A stretch of 64,000 nt of DNA from Ascarosepion bandense. Its lineage: Eukaryota; Mollusca; Cephalopoda; Sepiida; Sepiidae. The position numbers and the translations under genes were made by a program. Where the stretch lies: the NCBI GenBank assembly GCA_037127315.1, contig JBBBDQ010001945.1, positions 529,501 to 593,500 on the forward strand, given 5' to 3'. This document shows, one piece after another, positions 1 to 12,800 of this stretch (the stretch's first letter is position 1; every line of letters begins with the position of its first letter). The notes below the pieces were generated by a model that saw only the letters and a program-made list of their open reading frames with translations, was not told the origin of the DNA and made no database searches.

Positions 1-780
1 TTTGTTTATATTGACTTCAACTGCCACATTTTGTGTGAAAAAGGATGTCTCTAAATTTGTTTTAATCATTTTGGAAACCTTTGTTTTTATTAAATTCAAT
101 TTTAATACTTTTGTGTAAAAGAGGAACCCTTTCCATGAGCTATAATCATTTTGGAAACTTATTTTACATTGAATTCAACTCTAATATTTTTGTCTGAAAA
201 AGGAACACTCTCAATTTGTTTTAATCATCTTGGAGACATTTGTTTATATTGAGATCAACAACCATAATTTTGTCTGAAAAAGTGACTGTCAGTTTATTTT
301 AATCATTTTGGAAAACTTTGTTTATAATAAATTTAGCTGTCATAATGTTTTGGAAATTGAACTCTCCCAATATGTTTCAATCATTTTAGAAACTTTCATT
401 TATATTGAATTCAACTTTCATAATTTTGTGTGTAAAAAGATGTCTCTAAATTTGTTTTAATTATTTTAGAAATATTTGTTTATATTGAATTCAACTGCCA
501 TAATTTTGTGTGAAAATGGAACACTTTCAATTTGTTTATTCATTTTAGAAACCCATGTATATATTGAATTCAACTGCTAACTGTAAACAAAGAAATATGA
601 CAATTTGTTTTAATCATTTTGGAAACCTTTGTATATACTGAATTCAACTGCCATATTTTGTGTGAAAAAGAAACTCTAAATTTGCTTTAATCATTTTGGA
701 AAAATTTGTTGATATTGAATTCAACTGCCAAACATGTGTGAAAAATTAACTTACTCAACTTGTTTCAATCACAGACTGCA
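1..780. repeat. ~78-bp AT-rich tandem repeat, first block
   Basis: About ten diverged monomers of roughly 75-80 bp. Each contains a TTTTAATCATTTTGGAAAC-like stretch, then TTTATATTGAATTCAACTG, then TTTTGTGTGAAAAAGGAAC. The array continues after an insertion at about 1180-1480, so both blocks were once one array. Coding potential is absent. I do not recognise the family. Confidence 0.85.
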
Positions 781-1163
781 GCAAAGTGTGGCCTCAGAGT
801 TGCCCACCAAAAGCACCTGCAGGGATACCTATACATGCGCAACATAGCACTGCAAGAACGCTGATATTATGCAATTGTTGATCAGAGAAGGCACTCTTGA
901 TGCTATGCAAGAGTTAGGGTTCCTAACTACCAGTCAAAAACAGCAACCAGAAAACTACCAACTCAGTACCCTCACAATGAAGAGACCTTGCCAGCAACCA
1001 CCCACGTCAGAGGAAAATCATGTAAGCATCTACACTGAGGTCTGAGGAGAGGAAGTGAGCCTGAAACCACTTCCTGATCAGGAAACAAGGGATAAGCCTC
1101 TACATCTATTCAATAGAGGTAGAAGGTGTGTGAACCGAGCGATAGCAGGGTCTATCTACTCCA
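772..1163 (-). mobile_element. SINE-like insertion splitting the 78-bp array
   Basis: This non-repetitive block interrupts the tandem array. Its right part (about 1040-1163) matches the head of the minus-strand SINE-like elements at 12083-12257 and 39752-39950: AACAAGGGATAAGCCTCT, then ATTCAATAGAGGTAGAAG, then TCTATCTACTCCA. The left part (772-1030) has no other copy in the window and may be a separate insertion or a longer family member. The conserved LINE-like tail seen in other copies is not visible here. Confidence 0.5.
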
Positions 1164-1179
1164 AAAAACAGGAAAATGA

Positions 1180-1356
1180 AAAGTTTAACTTGTTTTAATC
1201 ATTTCGGAAAACTTTGTTCATATTGAAGTCAACTGTTATTCTTTTTTGTGAAAAAGGAACGCTCACTCTCTCTGTCTTTTTTAAAATCATTTTTGAAACC
1301 TTTGTTTATATTGACATCAACTGTAATACTTTTTGTGAAAAAGGAACACACACACA

Positions 1357-1400
<44 letters not shown>

Positions 1401-1490
1401 CTGTATTTTAACAATTTTAAGAAACCTTTGTTTATATTGAATTCAACTGTATTACTTTTTCATGAAAAACAAATTTTGGAAATTTACTTA
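1180..1490. repeat. ~78-bp tandem repeat, second block, with (AC)n(CT)n
   Basis: This continues the array at 1-780, with about four monomers. An (AC)n run at 1346-1360 followed by a (CT)n run at 1360-1398 sits inside one monomer, directly after the GAAAAAGGAAC segment. The microsatellite therefore expanded inside a satellite unit. Confidence 0.8.
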
Positions 1491-1869
1491 ATGTCTGATA
1501 ATTTAACACGAACATATTCTCCTTTGGCTGTTCATTGAATCTACAAACTTTTAATGTGTGATTTCTTGTCTTGAAATAAGATATTGACAATAGAAACTGT
1601 GTCAATTTTTAAGAAAATTTCTTATCTTGTGTCGTTAAAATATACACACAAGTTTCCACATCGTTAGACATTACTGTGAATATCTTCAACTTGAAATTCT
1701 TGTGATTAACCACTCTCCCATGTTGTTTCTCTTTCCGGTATCTCAATCCCTCATATATCTATATATCTGATATATATATCATTCACTCTTAATTATCAAG
1801 TCTCTTAATTTCTAAAGTTATAATCTGCTTTACATGCATGAGAATGTCATGGTCATGTTCACTTCACTG
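1490..1869. other. AT-rich sequence, nothing recognised
   Basis: Non-coding AT-rich sequence with a short ATATATC-type run near 1755-1780. No repeat copy elsewhere in the window and no plausible exon were seen. Confidence 0.4.
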
Positions 1870-1999
1870 TTCTTCTTCTATGTGTGTTGTTCTTTCAGGG
1901 CATAGGCGATCATGGCTTTCCATGTCTCCCTATACCTGGTGGCTCTTAGCACGCCTTCTCCTGTTACACCACCCAAACCTCGCTCTGCCATCCACTAGC
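1870..1999 (-). mobile_element. RTE-like LINE, 3'-terminal fragment
   Basis: About 130 bp matching the extreme 3' end of the RTE-like element seen complete to its tail at 36571. On the plus strand it starts with TTCTTCTTC, the complement of a short GAA-rich tail, and continues through GGCGATCATGGC. It covers only the last ~40 codons and tail, so it is a severe 5' truncation. Confidence 0.7.
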
Positions 2000-2136
2000 T
2001 CAAGACCATAAATCTAAAATAGAAATGTATAGAAACTAGCATGGCCATAAAATGAGGGATCAGTTTATATATTGATTATATTATAGATGTGATCTTTATA
2101 TCCACATTATAATTTCTTATAAACAGTTGGCATATA

Positions 2137-3129
2137 TCTTCTTCTATGTGCCCTGTCCTTTCAGGACGTAGGTGATCATGGCCTTCCACATCTCCCTATC
2201 CCTGGTGGCTCTTAGCACGCTTTCTTCTCTTACACCACACAAACCTCATTCCATCATCCACTGCTCAGGCTCTTCAAATATGTTATCAGCTGCTTTCCCC
2301 TGTCTCTCCTTCCCTCTATCTGGCCTGTTAGTATCAGGTTCTCCAAGCTCTCTTTCCTCATTGCATGTCCCAGGAACTTTAGCTGTCTCTTCCTGATGCT
2401 CAGTATTAATTTCTTTTTTGTTCCCATCCTTTCCAAAACCTCATCATTGCTCATATGCTCGATCCATGATATTTGCAGCATCCTTCTCTAGAACTACATT
2501 TCAGTTGCTTCAAGTTTTTCCTTCATCTTCAAAGATATTGTCCAGCATTCACTGCCATATTGAAGAACTGGCATCACATAGCAATCCAGTACTCTCTTCT
2601 TTGTTTCTAGCAAAATTTTCCTCTACTCAGCTCCTGGAATGCAACCTTGTGCTTTTGGATCTTTTGGAATATAAATATATAGAAACTGATGTGACTACAA
2701 AGAGAGGAGTTAGTTTATATATTGATTGTAATGTGGAACTGATCCCCCACTTTATATAGAGTATGCTTCTGTATAACCACATTTCGGTTGCTTCAAGTCT
2801 CTTCTTCATCTTTGATGATATTGTCCAACATTCACTGCCATATTGAAGAACTGACATCACATAGCAATCCAGTACTCTTTTCTTTGTTTCTAGTGAAATC
2901 TTCCTGTCTCCTTATACTCTACTCAGCTTCTGGAACGCATACTTCGCCATGCAAATTTGCCTTTGGAACTTTGTGTTGCACTTTCCTTCTTCAGTTATAA
3001 CACTTCCCAGGTATTTAAACTTGTGTACCTGCTTGATTTTAGTATCCCTCATCTGTATTTGGTATTTTGGTCTGATCCTTTTGCTGATGACCATGCATTC
3101 GGTTTTCTTGCAGTTTCTTTGTAGTCCTT

Positions 3130-3171
<42 letters not shown>

Positions 3172-3212
3172 ATCTACCTTCTGTAGAAGGTCTTTGTGAT
3201 AGAGTGAGAGTC
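2137..3212 (-). pseudogene. RTE-like LINE reverse transcriptase, C-terminal remnant
   Basis: Minus-strand remnant of an endonuclease/reverse-transcriptase polyprotein. Pieces in several frames match the R4 copy at 36571-37640: KRQLKFLGHAMRKESLENLI near 2254-2481, VLQYGSECWTISSKMKKRLE near 2627-2860, and KYLGSVITEEGKCNT near 2912-3094. These correspond to the region after the RT palm, up to the C-terminus. The frame is broken by indels and by a ~110-bp insertion at about 2655-2770 that resembles the hairpin unit found in the SINE composites. A (CT)n run at 3131-3170 has expanded inside the coding part. Dead copy. Confidence 0.85.
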
Positions 3213-3236
3213 TAACACACACACACACACACACAC
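3131..3236. repeat. (CT)n and (AC)n microsatellites
   Basis: (CT)n at 3131-3170 lies where other RTE copies read CTTGTCACTCTCC. (AC)n at 3215-3236 follows the end of the RTE match. Confidence 0.9.
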
Positions 3237-3963
3237 GTTTATTTTTTTTATTAAAAATTGGAATAAATTTGAATTTATTCATTTTGTTTACTGATGAGAA
3301 ATCTGATCTAGGGCAGAAATTGTACCCATTGATTATGGGTCATCAGAAGACAATAGAAATAAACAAAATAATTTTTTTATCTATTAAAAATTGAAATAGA
3401 GCTGAGTAAGCTAGAAGGAACTTTGGAATTCACATGATTTTGGCTGAAGCAACCAGAACCCTGTGATAATCACATGCAAAGTAGAATGGCCAGTTATAAC
3501 CAACCGAGTTTTCTATATAAATGCATAGTTATGCTTAAAAAGTGAGTCAGACCACAACCATTGAAGTGTACAGTTGAGTAAGATTGGGTCTCTCTGATGG
3601 AATGGGGTTGCTGACAACTCTAACTGAACAACCTCCTAACCGAAGATGTCTTTGCATGAAAAAGGAAAGTAAAATATATTTTATATTTTACTTACATTTG
3701 GGTCTGGACATATTGTTTCAGACAGAGGCTTTTGTTGCGGATTGTATTTGTTGTTGCTGATGATGACGACAAACGAACAAGGAAGAAGAAGCAGAAGATT
3801 ATGAAATGATTATGTGAAACTGATTTTTGTGAAGAATTCGGATTGAGTGGTCCCCGACAAAGTGATTTATGATTTGAAAAGTTTAATCGTTGCCCCAAAT
3901 TTGTCAATGATTTTTAAAATTTAATAGTTGTCCAAGATGATTCAGCAACAAGTTAATCACACG

Positions 3964-4007
<44 letters not shown>

Positions 4008-4330
4008 AGAATCCAGTGTATGAGTTTTTATGTTAAATACATTTCTTTTCTGTAACCCTTTTTCTTTTCTACTATTCTTTTCTTCTATATAAAAGGCAAC
4101 CATTGAATAGTTGTTTGTTCAAGTTTCTGCAGATATTATTTTTTTTGTGCTGCATTCTACATTTCTTAATGCAGACTCCCTAGTCATGTCTACATCTTCA
4201 GTCAACCATGAATGGACTAACAACACTTTTGCTTTCTGGAACAATAATCACAACGTGGGCAGGAAGCAGATTTAAGTCAGCAGGCGAGTTGACTAATCTA
4301 TGGATGCTCAGGGGATCTATGGCCAACCCC
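3237..4330. other. Unassigned AT-rich interval with a (CT)n run
   Basis: Nothing coding is recognised here. A (CT)n run lies at 3965-4002. The rest has no second copy that I noticed in the window. Confidence 0.4.
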
Positions 4331-4409
4331 TTAAGTCCAGTTACGACTGAGTAGACACCTCAATGCAGAGATGAAGATGCTGGAAATTGAGGGGATGGGA
4401 CGAAAGTGT

Positions 4410-5118
4410 TAGACCTTTCCATATTTGATATCAGAACTGTATCATCTATGTACCTTATGTTGTTCAAATTATAGCCGCTGATGATAAATCCTAGCAGAAC
4501 ACCTAGGGTCCTCAGAATAGTTTCACTGTACAAGTTGAATAGATCCAGTGAAAAGACACATCCTTCTCTTACGCCCCTTTCTATCTTTGTGTATCTGCTG
4601 AATTCATTTCCTGTCCGTATGCAGACAGTTTGCTGCCAGTAAAGATTCTTGATTACTCTTATGTCTTTCCCAAACATGTCAAGGCTGCTGAGCATCTCCA
4701 TCAATTCTTTGTGGCGTATTTTGTTGAATGCCTTTGCATAATTGATAAACATAGGTACACAAGCTTCTTCATTTGTATTGCCTTTTCAAAGAGCATCCTA
4801 ATCATAAACATGGCATTCCTTGTTCTTGTGTCTTTGACAAACCAGCACTGTTCTCGTCCTATCTCTGGCTGTTTCTACTTTTCGCTCTATTCATCAGGAT
4901 TTGGACAATCAGATTTGTATTGTGACTCATTAAACTGATTGTTCGGATGAGTTCACTCTCATTTGCACCTGGCTTCTTAGGCAGTGCTCTACTTAGGTTG
5001 TCTGATATTACACCACTATTAGAAATTTAATTTATTATTTCTGTAATTTTCTCTATGCCGAATTCTTCCAGGGCTATCAGCAGCTTTATGACAATGCCAT
5101 CTGGTCCAGCAAGAAATG
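4410..5118 (-). pseudogene. RTE-like LINE reverse transcriptase, palm-region remnant
   Basis: Minus-strand copy of the same RTE-like family, covering an earlier part of the RT. It reads AGPDGIV near 5100, then KAFNKIRHKELMEMLSSLD with the palm aspartate, a VREGCVFSLDLFNLYSE block, and RYIDDTVLI, where the usual YADD box has alanine changed to isoleucine but keeps both aspartates. Stops and frameshifts break it outside 4360-4752. Its match ends abruptly at about 5118, where the A-rich array begins. Confidence 0.85.
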
Positions 5119-6009
5119 TAAAAAAAAAAAAAGAAGTAGAATGATAAATGAATAAAAACAGGATTAAAAGAAAATACAATTAAAATCCAAAAAGACAGGA
5201 TGAACCATTATTAAAGAAAAGAATTAAAACAATAAGGGACAGGAAGATTTGATTAAAAACAAAAAAAAACTTAAAATGAAAACATAGATAAAAAAGAATA
5301 GGGAGAAAATAAAATGGAAAAATGACAAAGAAAAGATGAACCATTAAATAAACAAATAAATAGAACAAATTAAAACAATGAAGGACAGCCAGAATTGAAT
5401 AAAAAACTTAAAATGAAAAAGTAGATAAAAACAGGATATAGAGAAAATAAAATGAAAAAACGAAATAAAAAAAATGAACCATTAAACAAATAACAAAACC
5501 AAATTCAAACAATTAAAGACAGCAAGTTTTGAATAAAAAACCATAAAATGAAAAAGTAGATAAAAAAAGGATAGAGAGAAATTAAAATGAAAAAAAGGAT
5601 AAAAAAAGAGAAAAAAAAGATAAACGAATAATTAAACAAATTAAAAAATAAAGGAAAGTAAGATTTGAATAAAACACTTAAAATGAAGAACTTGATAAAA
5701 CAGAATAGAGAGAAATTAAAATGAAAAAAAGGATAAAAAAAGACAAAAAAAAGATAAACGAATAATTAAACAAATTAAAAAATAAAGGAAAGTAAGATTT
5801 GAATAAAACACTTAAAATGAAGAACTTGATAAAACAGAATAGAGAGAAATTAAAATAAAAAAAATGAAAAAGAAAAGACAAACCATTAAATAAACAAATA
5901 AATGAAACAAATTAAAACAATTATGGACAGCAAGATTTGAATAAAAACTTTAAAATGAACAAGTAGGTAAAACAGAGTAAAGAGAAAATGAAATGAAAAA
6001 ACGAAAAAG

Positions 6010-6800
6010 AGAAGGTGAACCATTAAATAGTAGAGATAAGAAATTAAGAATTAAAGAATTGTGGAAAACACCCAACTAAGAAAAATTCATAAGTCAGTGC
6101 AAAAAGCAAATTCTGAATCCTGATTGGATTAAAAACATCAAATTCATATTTTCATGACTAGATGTAAAAAGTTTCACTGGAGCCAGCATCATGAGAAGTT
6201 TAACTATTTAAACCACAATGCTAACCTGTCAAAAGTCAGTTGACATGGGAGCAGTTAGCTGGGACCTCATGGCAAATTAATGGAAGAAAATTCAAGAAGC
6301 CGACCAGACGCAGGGCACATCACATTTTCATTCAACCCCTTCTTCCAATTTTCTTTCCAAGAACAATTGGACACATTAAGTACAACTTCTTAATTTGTTT
6401 TGCCTTCTCTTTCTCTCAACCTGTCGCAACCTACCAAAAAGAAGGAACAAAGACTTTACATTCTGCTACTACACAACCATGAACACTAAACTTCTGCAGA
6501 CATTCTAAATACCTATATTATACCACAAACATTTTCTACATTTCTTGATACCCATAACTTTATCATTGAGCCCAAATTCTACCCTTAACTTCTTAATAAT
6601 GTTTCTAATTGCACATTAACTTTTACAAATTATGTTATTCTTTCCTTATAATAAATTTCTATTTTTAAATGTGATATGTATATTTTATTCATATATTAAT
6701 CTACTCAATTCCACATATACCAACCTGCTGATAACCAACTTTCTGATAAAAACCTTCTGATGATAAATCTGCATAAATCTTGTAACCTGTAAGAAGTTCA
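6010..6800. other. Non-repeat interruption in the A-rich array
   Basis: About 790 bp of more balanced composition with no A-rich monomers. I see no coding region, terminal repeats or family match. It could be an insertion or an ancestral spacer. Confidence 0.4.
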
Positions 6801-7339
6801 GTTATGACTGACACAGGGCATTTAAAACAATGAAGAAAGCAAAAATACAATAGAAAAAGCAAAATGAAACAATGGAAAAAACAAGATAGAGAGAAAATTA
6901 AATGAAGAAACAAAAACAAACAGACAAAGAAACTAACAAACAAATTTAAAAACAAATTAAAACAATGAAGAAAGCAAAAATAGAATAGAAAAAGTAAAAT
7001 GAAACAATGGAAAAAACAAGATAGAGAGAAAATAAAATGAAAAACAAAAAAACAAAGTTACTAATGAAAAATATAAAACAAATTAAAACAATGAAGAAAG
7101 CAAAGATAGAAAATAGAAAGTAAAATGAAACAATAGAAAAAACAAGAGAAAGAGAAAATAAAATGAAAAACAAAAAGAAACAGACAAACAAAGAGATTAA
7201 TAAACAAATTTAAAAACAAATTAAAATAATAACGAAAGCAAGAATAGAATAGAAAAAGCAAAATAAAACAATGGAAAAAATGAGATAGAGAGAAAAGAAA
7301 ATGAAAAACAAAAACAGACAAACTAGTAAACAAATTTAT

Positions 7340-7570
7340 AAAAACAAATTAAAACAATGAAGAAAGCAAGAATAGAAAATAATAAAACAAATTAAAACAA
7401 TGAAGAAAGCAAGAATAGAAAATAATAAAACAAATTAAAACAATGAAGAAAGCAAGAATAGAAAATAATAAAACAAATTAAAACAATGAAGAAAGCAAGA
7501 ATAGAAAATAATAAAACAAATTAAAACAATGAAGAAAGCAAGAATAGAAAATAATAAAACAAATTAAAAC
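7340..7570. repeat. ~45-bp sub-array inside the long-unit array
   Basis: Five near-identical units of about 45 bp, each with AAAACAAATTAAAACAATG then AAGAAAGCAAGAATAGAAAA. Each is a shortened form of the surrounding ~130-bp unit, made by losing its middle and right parts. Confidence 0.85.
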
Positions 7571-7974
7571 AAGATATAAACAAATTGATAAAACAAATAA
7601 AAATAATAAGGAAATCAAAAATAGAATAGAAAAACAAAATGAAACAATGGAAAAAACAAGAAAGAGAGAAAATTAAATGAAAAACAAAAAGAAACCAACA
7701 AAGAAACTAATAAACAAATTTATAAAAAATTTAAAGCAAGGAAGAAAGCAAGAATAGAAAAGAAAAAGTAAAATGAAACAATGGAAAAAACAAGTTAGAG
7801 AAATAATAAAATAAAAACAAACAAAAATAAACAAACAAAAAAAAACAAAACAAAATAATAACACAATTTAAAACAATGAAAGAAAGTAAGAATAGAACAA
7901 GTAAAATGAAACAATGGAAAAAACAAGATAGAAAGAAAATAAAATGAAAAATATAGAAATAAGCAAACAAACTG

Positions 7975-8330
7975 TTGGGGATTGCCCCATTTAACACATA
8001 AGAATGGACTCACCTGATGTGTATACAGAGAATGGCAGTGATTGTCAAAGAGCAATGGTAGAGTAGAGTAGTTGTACCACCACTAGTAGGTCAGTAAAGA
8101 TATAGACACATTATCCGGACATATTTCTTCACTACAAAATTGTATATATTGATTTCTACTAACAGTATTTCTAGTATTCCTGAATTGACTAACCCATGTT
8201 CCAGTTTGTATATTTTTGTTCAATATAATTTACATTTTCTATCTATATATCTGCTTTTGTTATTTATTATTTTTTGTAGTTTCTCAACAAGAATCCACAA
8301 ATCAAACAAACAAAAAGTTTGTAAAACAAA
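7975..8330. other. Non-repeat interruption in the A-rich array
   Basis: About 350 bp starting with GTTGGGGATTGCCCC. The composition differs from the array. No terminal inverted repeat or family match was recognised. Confidence 0.4.
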
Positions 8331-9839
8331 CAAACAAAATAATATAACAATTTAAAACAATGAAGGAAAGTAAGAATTGAATAGAAAAAATAAAATGAAA
8401 CAATGGAAAAAAGATAGAAAAAAATAAAATGAAAAAAACAAAAAGAACCAAACAAAGAATCTAACAAACAAATTTATGAAACACATCAAAACAATGAAGA
8501 AAGCAGGAACAAAATAGAAAAAAATGGAACAATGGAAAAGACAAGATAGATAGAAATGGAAAAAATGGAACGATGGAACAATGGAAAAGACAAGATAGAT
8601 AGAAAATAAAATGAAAAAACAAAAAAAAAACAAGCAAAGATACTAACAAGCAAGTATATAAATCAAATCAAAACAACAAAAGAAGTAATAATAGAATAGA
8701 AAAAGTAAAATGAAACAATGGAATAAAAGATAGACTGAAAATAAATTTAAAAAAAGAAACACACAAACAAGCAAACAAACAAATTTATAAAACAAATGAA
8801 AACAAGATATAAAATGAAATTAGTAAAATGAAACAATGGAAAAAACAAAATAGAGAGAAAATGAAATGAAAAAACAAAAACAGACAAAGAAACTAACAAA
8901 CAAATTTAAAAACAAATTAAAACAATAAAGAAAGCAAAAATAGAATAGGAAAAGTAAAATGAAACAATGGAAAAAACAAGATAGGGAGAAAATAAAATGA
9001 AAAAACAAAAACAAACAAAGAAACTAACAAACAAATTTAAAAACAAATTAAAACAATGAAGAAAGCAAAAATCGAAAAGAAAAAGTAAAATGAAACAGTA
9101 GAAAAAACAAGATAGAGAGAAAATAAAATGAAAAACAAAAAGAAACAAGCAAACAAACAAACAAATTTTAAAATGCAATTCAAAACAATGAAACAATGAA
9201 GAAAAACAAAAATGAAATAGAAAAAGTAAGAGAAATCAATAGAAAAATAAGTTAAAAAAACAAAAAAAACAATCTACCAAACAAATATATAAAACAAATA
9301 AAAACAATGAAGAAATCAAGAATAGAATAGAAAAGTATTATGAAACAATAGAAAAAACAAGATAGAGAGAAAAAAAGGAAAAAAGCAAAAACAAACAAAC
9401 AAAATAACTAGCAAACAAATTTATAAAACAAACTTAAACAATAAAGAAAGTAAGAATTGAATGAAAAAAGTTAAATAAAACAACAGAAGAAAAAAGATAG
9501 ATAATAAAATGAAAAGCAAAAATACAAAGGAAAAACAAACAAATTAATAAACAATTTAAAACAATGAAGGAAAATAAGTAATGAAAAAGTAAAATGAAAC
9601 AATGAAAAAAAAGATAGAGAGAAAATAAAATGGAACAAAAAAAAACAAATTTATGAAACAACTTAAAATAAGTTAGACAAATTTAATAAAACAAACTAAA
9701 ACATTAAAGGCAAATAAAAGTAGAATATGAAAAACAATGCAGAAAATAAGATAAAGAGAAAATAAAATGAAAACTGTAACAAAGAAAATAAAAACTATCA
9801 AACAAATCAAAACAATAAAGAAAGCAAGAATAGAATAGA

Positions 9840-12800
9840 AAAATATAAACAAAATGAGACAATGCTGGACCATAAGAATAAGATAGAAACATATAAAAAA
9901 TCAGACAATGATAGACCACAAGAATAGAATAGAAACATTTAAACAAAATGAAACAATGATGGACCACAAGAATAGAATAGAAACATATAAACAAAATCAG
10001 ACAATGATGGACCACAAGAATAGAATAGTAACATAGAAACAAAATCAGACAATGATGGACCACAAGAAGAAAATAGAAACATATAATCAAAATGAGACGG
10101 GGATGGACCACATTAATAAATAGAAACATAATAACAGAATCAGACAATGATGGACCACAAAAATAGAATAGAAGCATATAAACAAAATGAGACAGTGATG
10201 GACGACAAGAATAGAATAGAAACATATAAACAAAATGAGAGAATGATGGACCACAAGAATAAAATAGAAACATATATACAAAATGAGACAATGATGGACC
10301 ACAAGAATAGAATAGAAACATATAAAAAATCAGATAATGATGGACCACAATAATAGAATAGAAATATATGAACAAAATTGGACAATGATGGTCCACAACA
10401 ATAGTATTGAAATGTATAAACAAAATGAGACAGTGATGGACCAAAAGAATAAAATAGAAGCATTTAAACAAAATGAGACACTGATGAACCACAAGAAGAG
10501 AATAAAAATATTTAAACAAAATGAGACAGTGATGGACCACAAGAATAGAATAGAAACATTTAAACAAAATCAGACCCTGATGTACCACAAGAATAAGAAA
10601 GAAACATATAAAAAAATCAGACAATGATGGACCACAAGAATAGAATAGAAACATTTAAATAAAATGAGAGAGCGATGGACTACAAGATTAGAACAGACAG
10701 ATATAAACAAAATGAGACAATGATGATCCACAAGAATAGAACAGAAACATATAAACAAAATGAGACAATGATTGGTCACAAGAATAGAACAGAAACATAT
10801 AAAAAAATCATATATTGATGGACCACAAGAATCGAATAGAAACATATACACAAAATTGGACAATGATTGTCCACAACAATAGTATAGAAATGTATAAACA
10901 AAATGAGAAAATGATGAACCAAAAGAATAGAATAGAAACACTTAAACAAAATGAAACAGTGCTGGACCACAAGAATTGAAAAGAAACATTTAAACAAAAT
11001 CAGACCCTGATGTACCACAAGAATAAGAAAGAAACATATAAAAAAATCAGACAGTGATGGACCACAACAAAAGAATAGAAACATATAAACAAAATGAGAC
11101 AATGATGAACCATGAGAAAAAAATAGAAACATATATACAAAATGAGACAATGACGTTCCACAAGAATAGAACAGAAACATATAAACAAAATGAGACAATG
11201 ATGGGTCACAAGAATAGAATAGAAACATTTAAACAAAATGAAACAGTGATGGACCACAAGAATAGAATAGAAACATTTAAACAAAATGAAACAGTGATGG
11301 ACCACAAGAATAGAATAGAAACATTTAAACAAAATGAGACAGTGATGGACCACAAGAATAAAATAGAAACATTTAAACAAAATCAGTCCCAGATGGACCA
11401 CAAGAATAAAATAGAAACATATAAACAAAATTAGACAGTGATGGACCACATTAATAGAATAGAATCATAATAACAGAATCAGACAATGATGGACCACAAG
11501 AATATAATAATAACATCTAAACAAAATGAGACAATGATGGACCACAAAGAAAAAAATAGAAACATATAAACAAAATGGGACAGGGATGGACCGCATTAAT
11601 AGAATAGAAAGATTTAAACAAAATGAGACCCCAAGAATAGAATAGAAACATAATAACAGAATGAGACTCTGATAGACCACATTAATAGAACGGAAACTTA
11701 TAAACAAAATGAGACAATGATGGACCCCAAGAATAAAATAGAAATATATAATCAAAATGAGACAGCGATTGACCACATTAATAGAATAAAAAGTTAATAA
11801 CAAGAATCTGACAATGATGGTCCCCAAGAATAGAATAGAAACATATTAACAAAATGAGACAGTGATGGACCACAAGAATATAATAGAAACATATAAACAA
11901 AATGAAACAAAGATGGAACACAACAATGAAATAGAAATTTATAAACAAAATAAGACAATGATGGACCACAAGAATAGAACAGACACTTATAAAGAAAATG
12001 AGACAATGATGAACCCCAAGAATATAATAGAAACATAATAACAGAATGAGACAATGATGGACCACAAGAATAGAACAGAAACTTTTTTTTTTAATCGTAT
12101 CACCCTGAGCAAGGCGGTAATGCCACTGATGTGCAGGGGGCTATGTAATAGTGAAAAGATTGGAAAAGTAAAAGCTGGAAACCACATTCTAAACAGGGAA
12201 CAAGTGATGAGCCTCTTCAACTGTTCAATAGACGTGGTTGAAGTGTGAACTGGGCGATGTAAACAAAATGAGACAATGATGGACCCCAAGAATAAAATAG
12301 AAATATATGTACAAAATGAGACAATGATGTTCCACAAGAATAGAACAGAAACTTATAAACAAAATGGGACAATGATGGACCACAAGAATAAAATAGAAAC
12401 ATATATACAAAATGAGACAATAATGGTCCACAAGAATAGAACAGAAACATAATAACAAAATGAGACAGTGGTGAACCACAAGAATAGAATGGAAACTTAC
12501 AAACAAAATGAGACAATGATGGTCCCCAAGAATAGAATAGAAACATATAAAAAAATCATATAATGATGGACCACAAGAATAGAATAGAAACATTTAACAA
12601 AATCAGACCCTGATGTACCACAAGAATAAAATAGAAACATATAAAAAAATGAGACAATGATGGACCACAAGAATAGAATAGAAACATATAAACAAAATGA
12701 GACAGTGATGGATGACAAGAATAAAATAGAAACATATATACAAAATGAGACAATGATGGTCCACAAGAATAGAACAGAAACATATAAACAAAATGAGACA

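Larger units (their letters stand above)
5119..9840. repeat. A-rich tandem array, ~120-145-bp units
   Basis: Diverged tandem units built from blocks such as AAATTAAAACAATGAAGAAAG, CAAGAATAGAATAGAAAAAG, TAAAATGAAACAATGGAAAA and AGATAGAGAGAAAATAAAATG. The plus strand is nearly T-free over long stretches. Long open frames on the minus strand (F/L/C-rich) are by-products of this composition. Two non-repeat interruptions are listed separately. Confidence 0.85.

Noticed and set aside
2172..2481. Plus-strand serine/leucine-rich small protein
   Set aside because: It is the antisense of the RTE-like reverse transcriptase C-terminus.
9704..10654. A 316-codon minus-strand open frame
   Set aside because: It is the 48-bp satellite read in its stop-free direction. 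It has no unique sequence, and the repeat period being a multiple of three explains the length.
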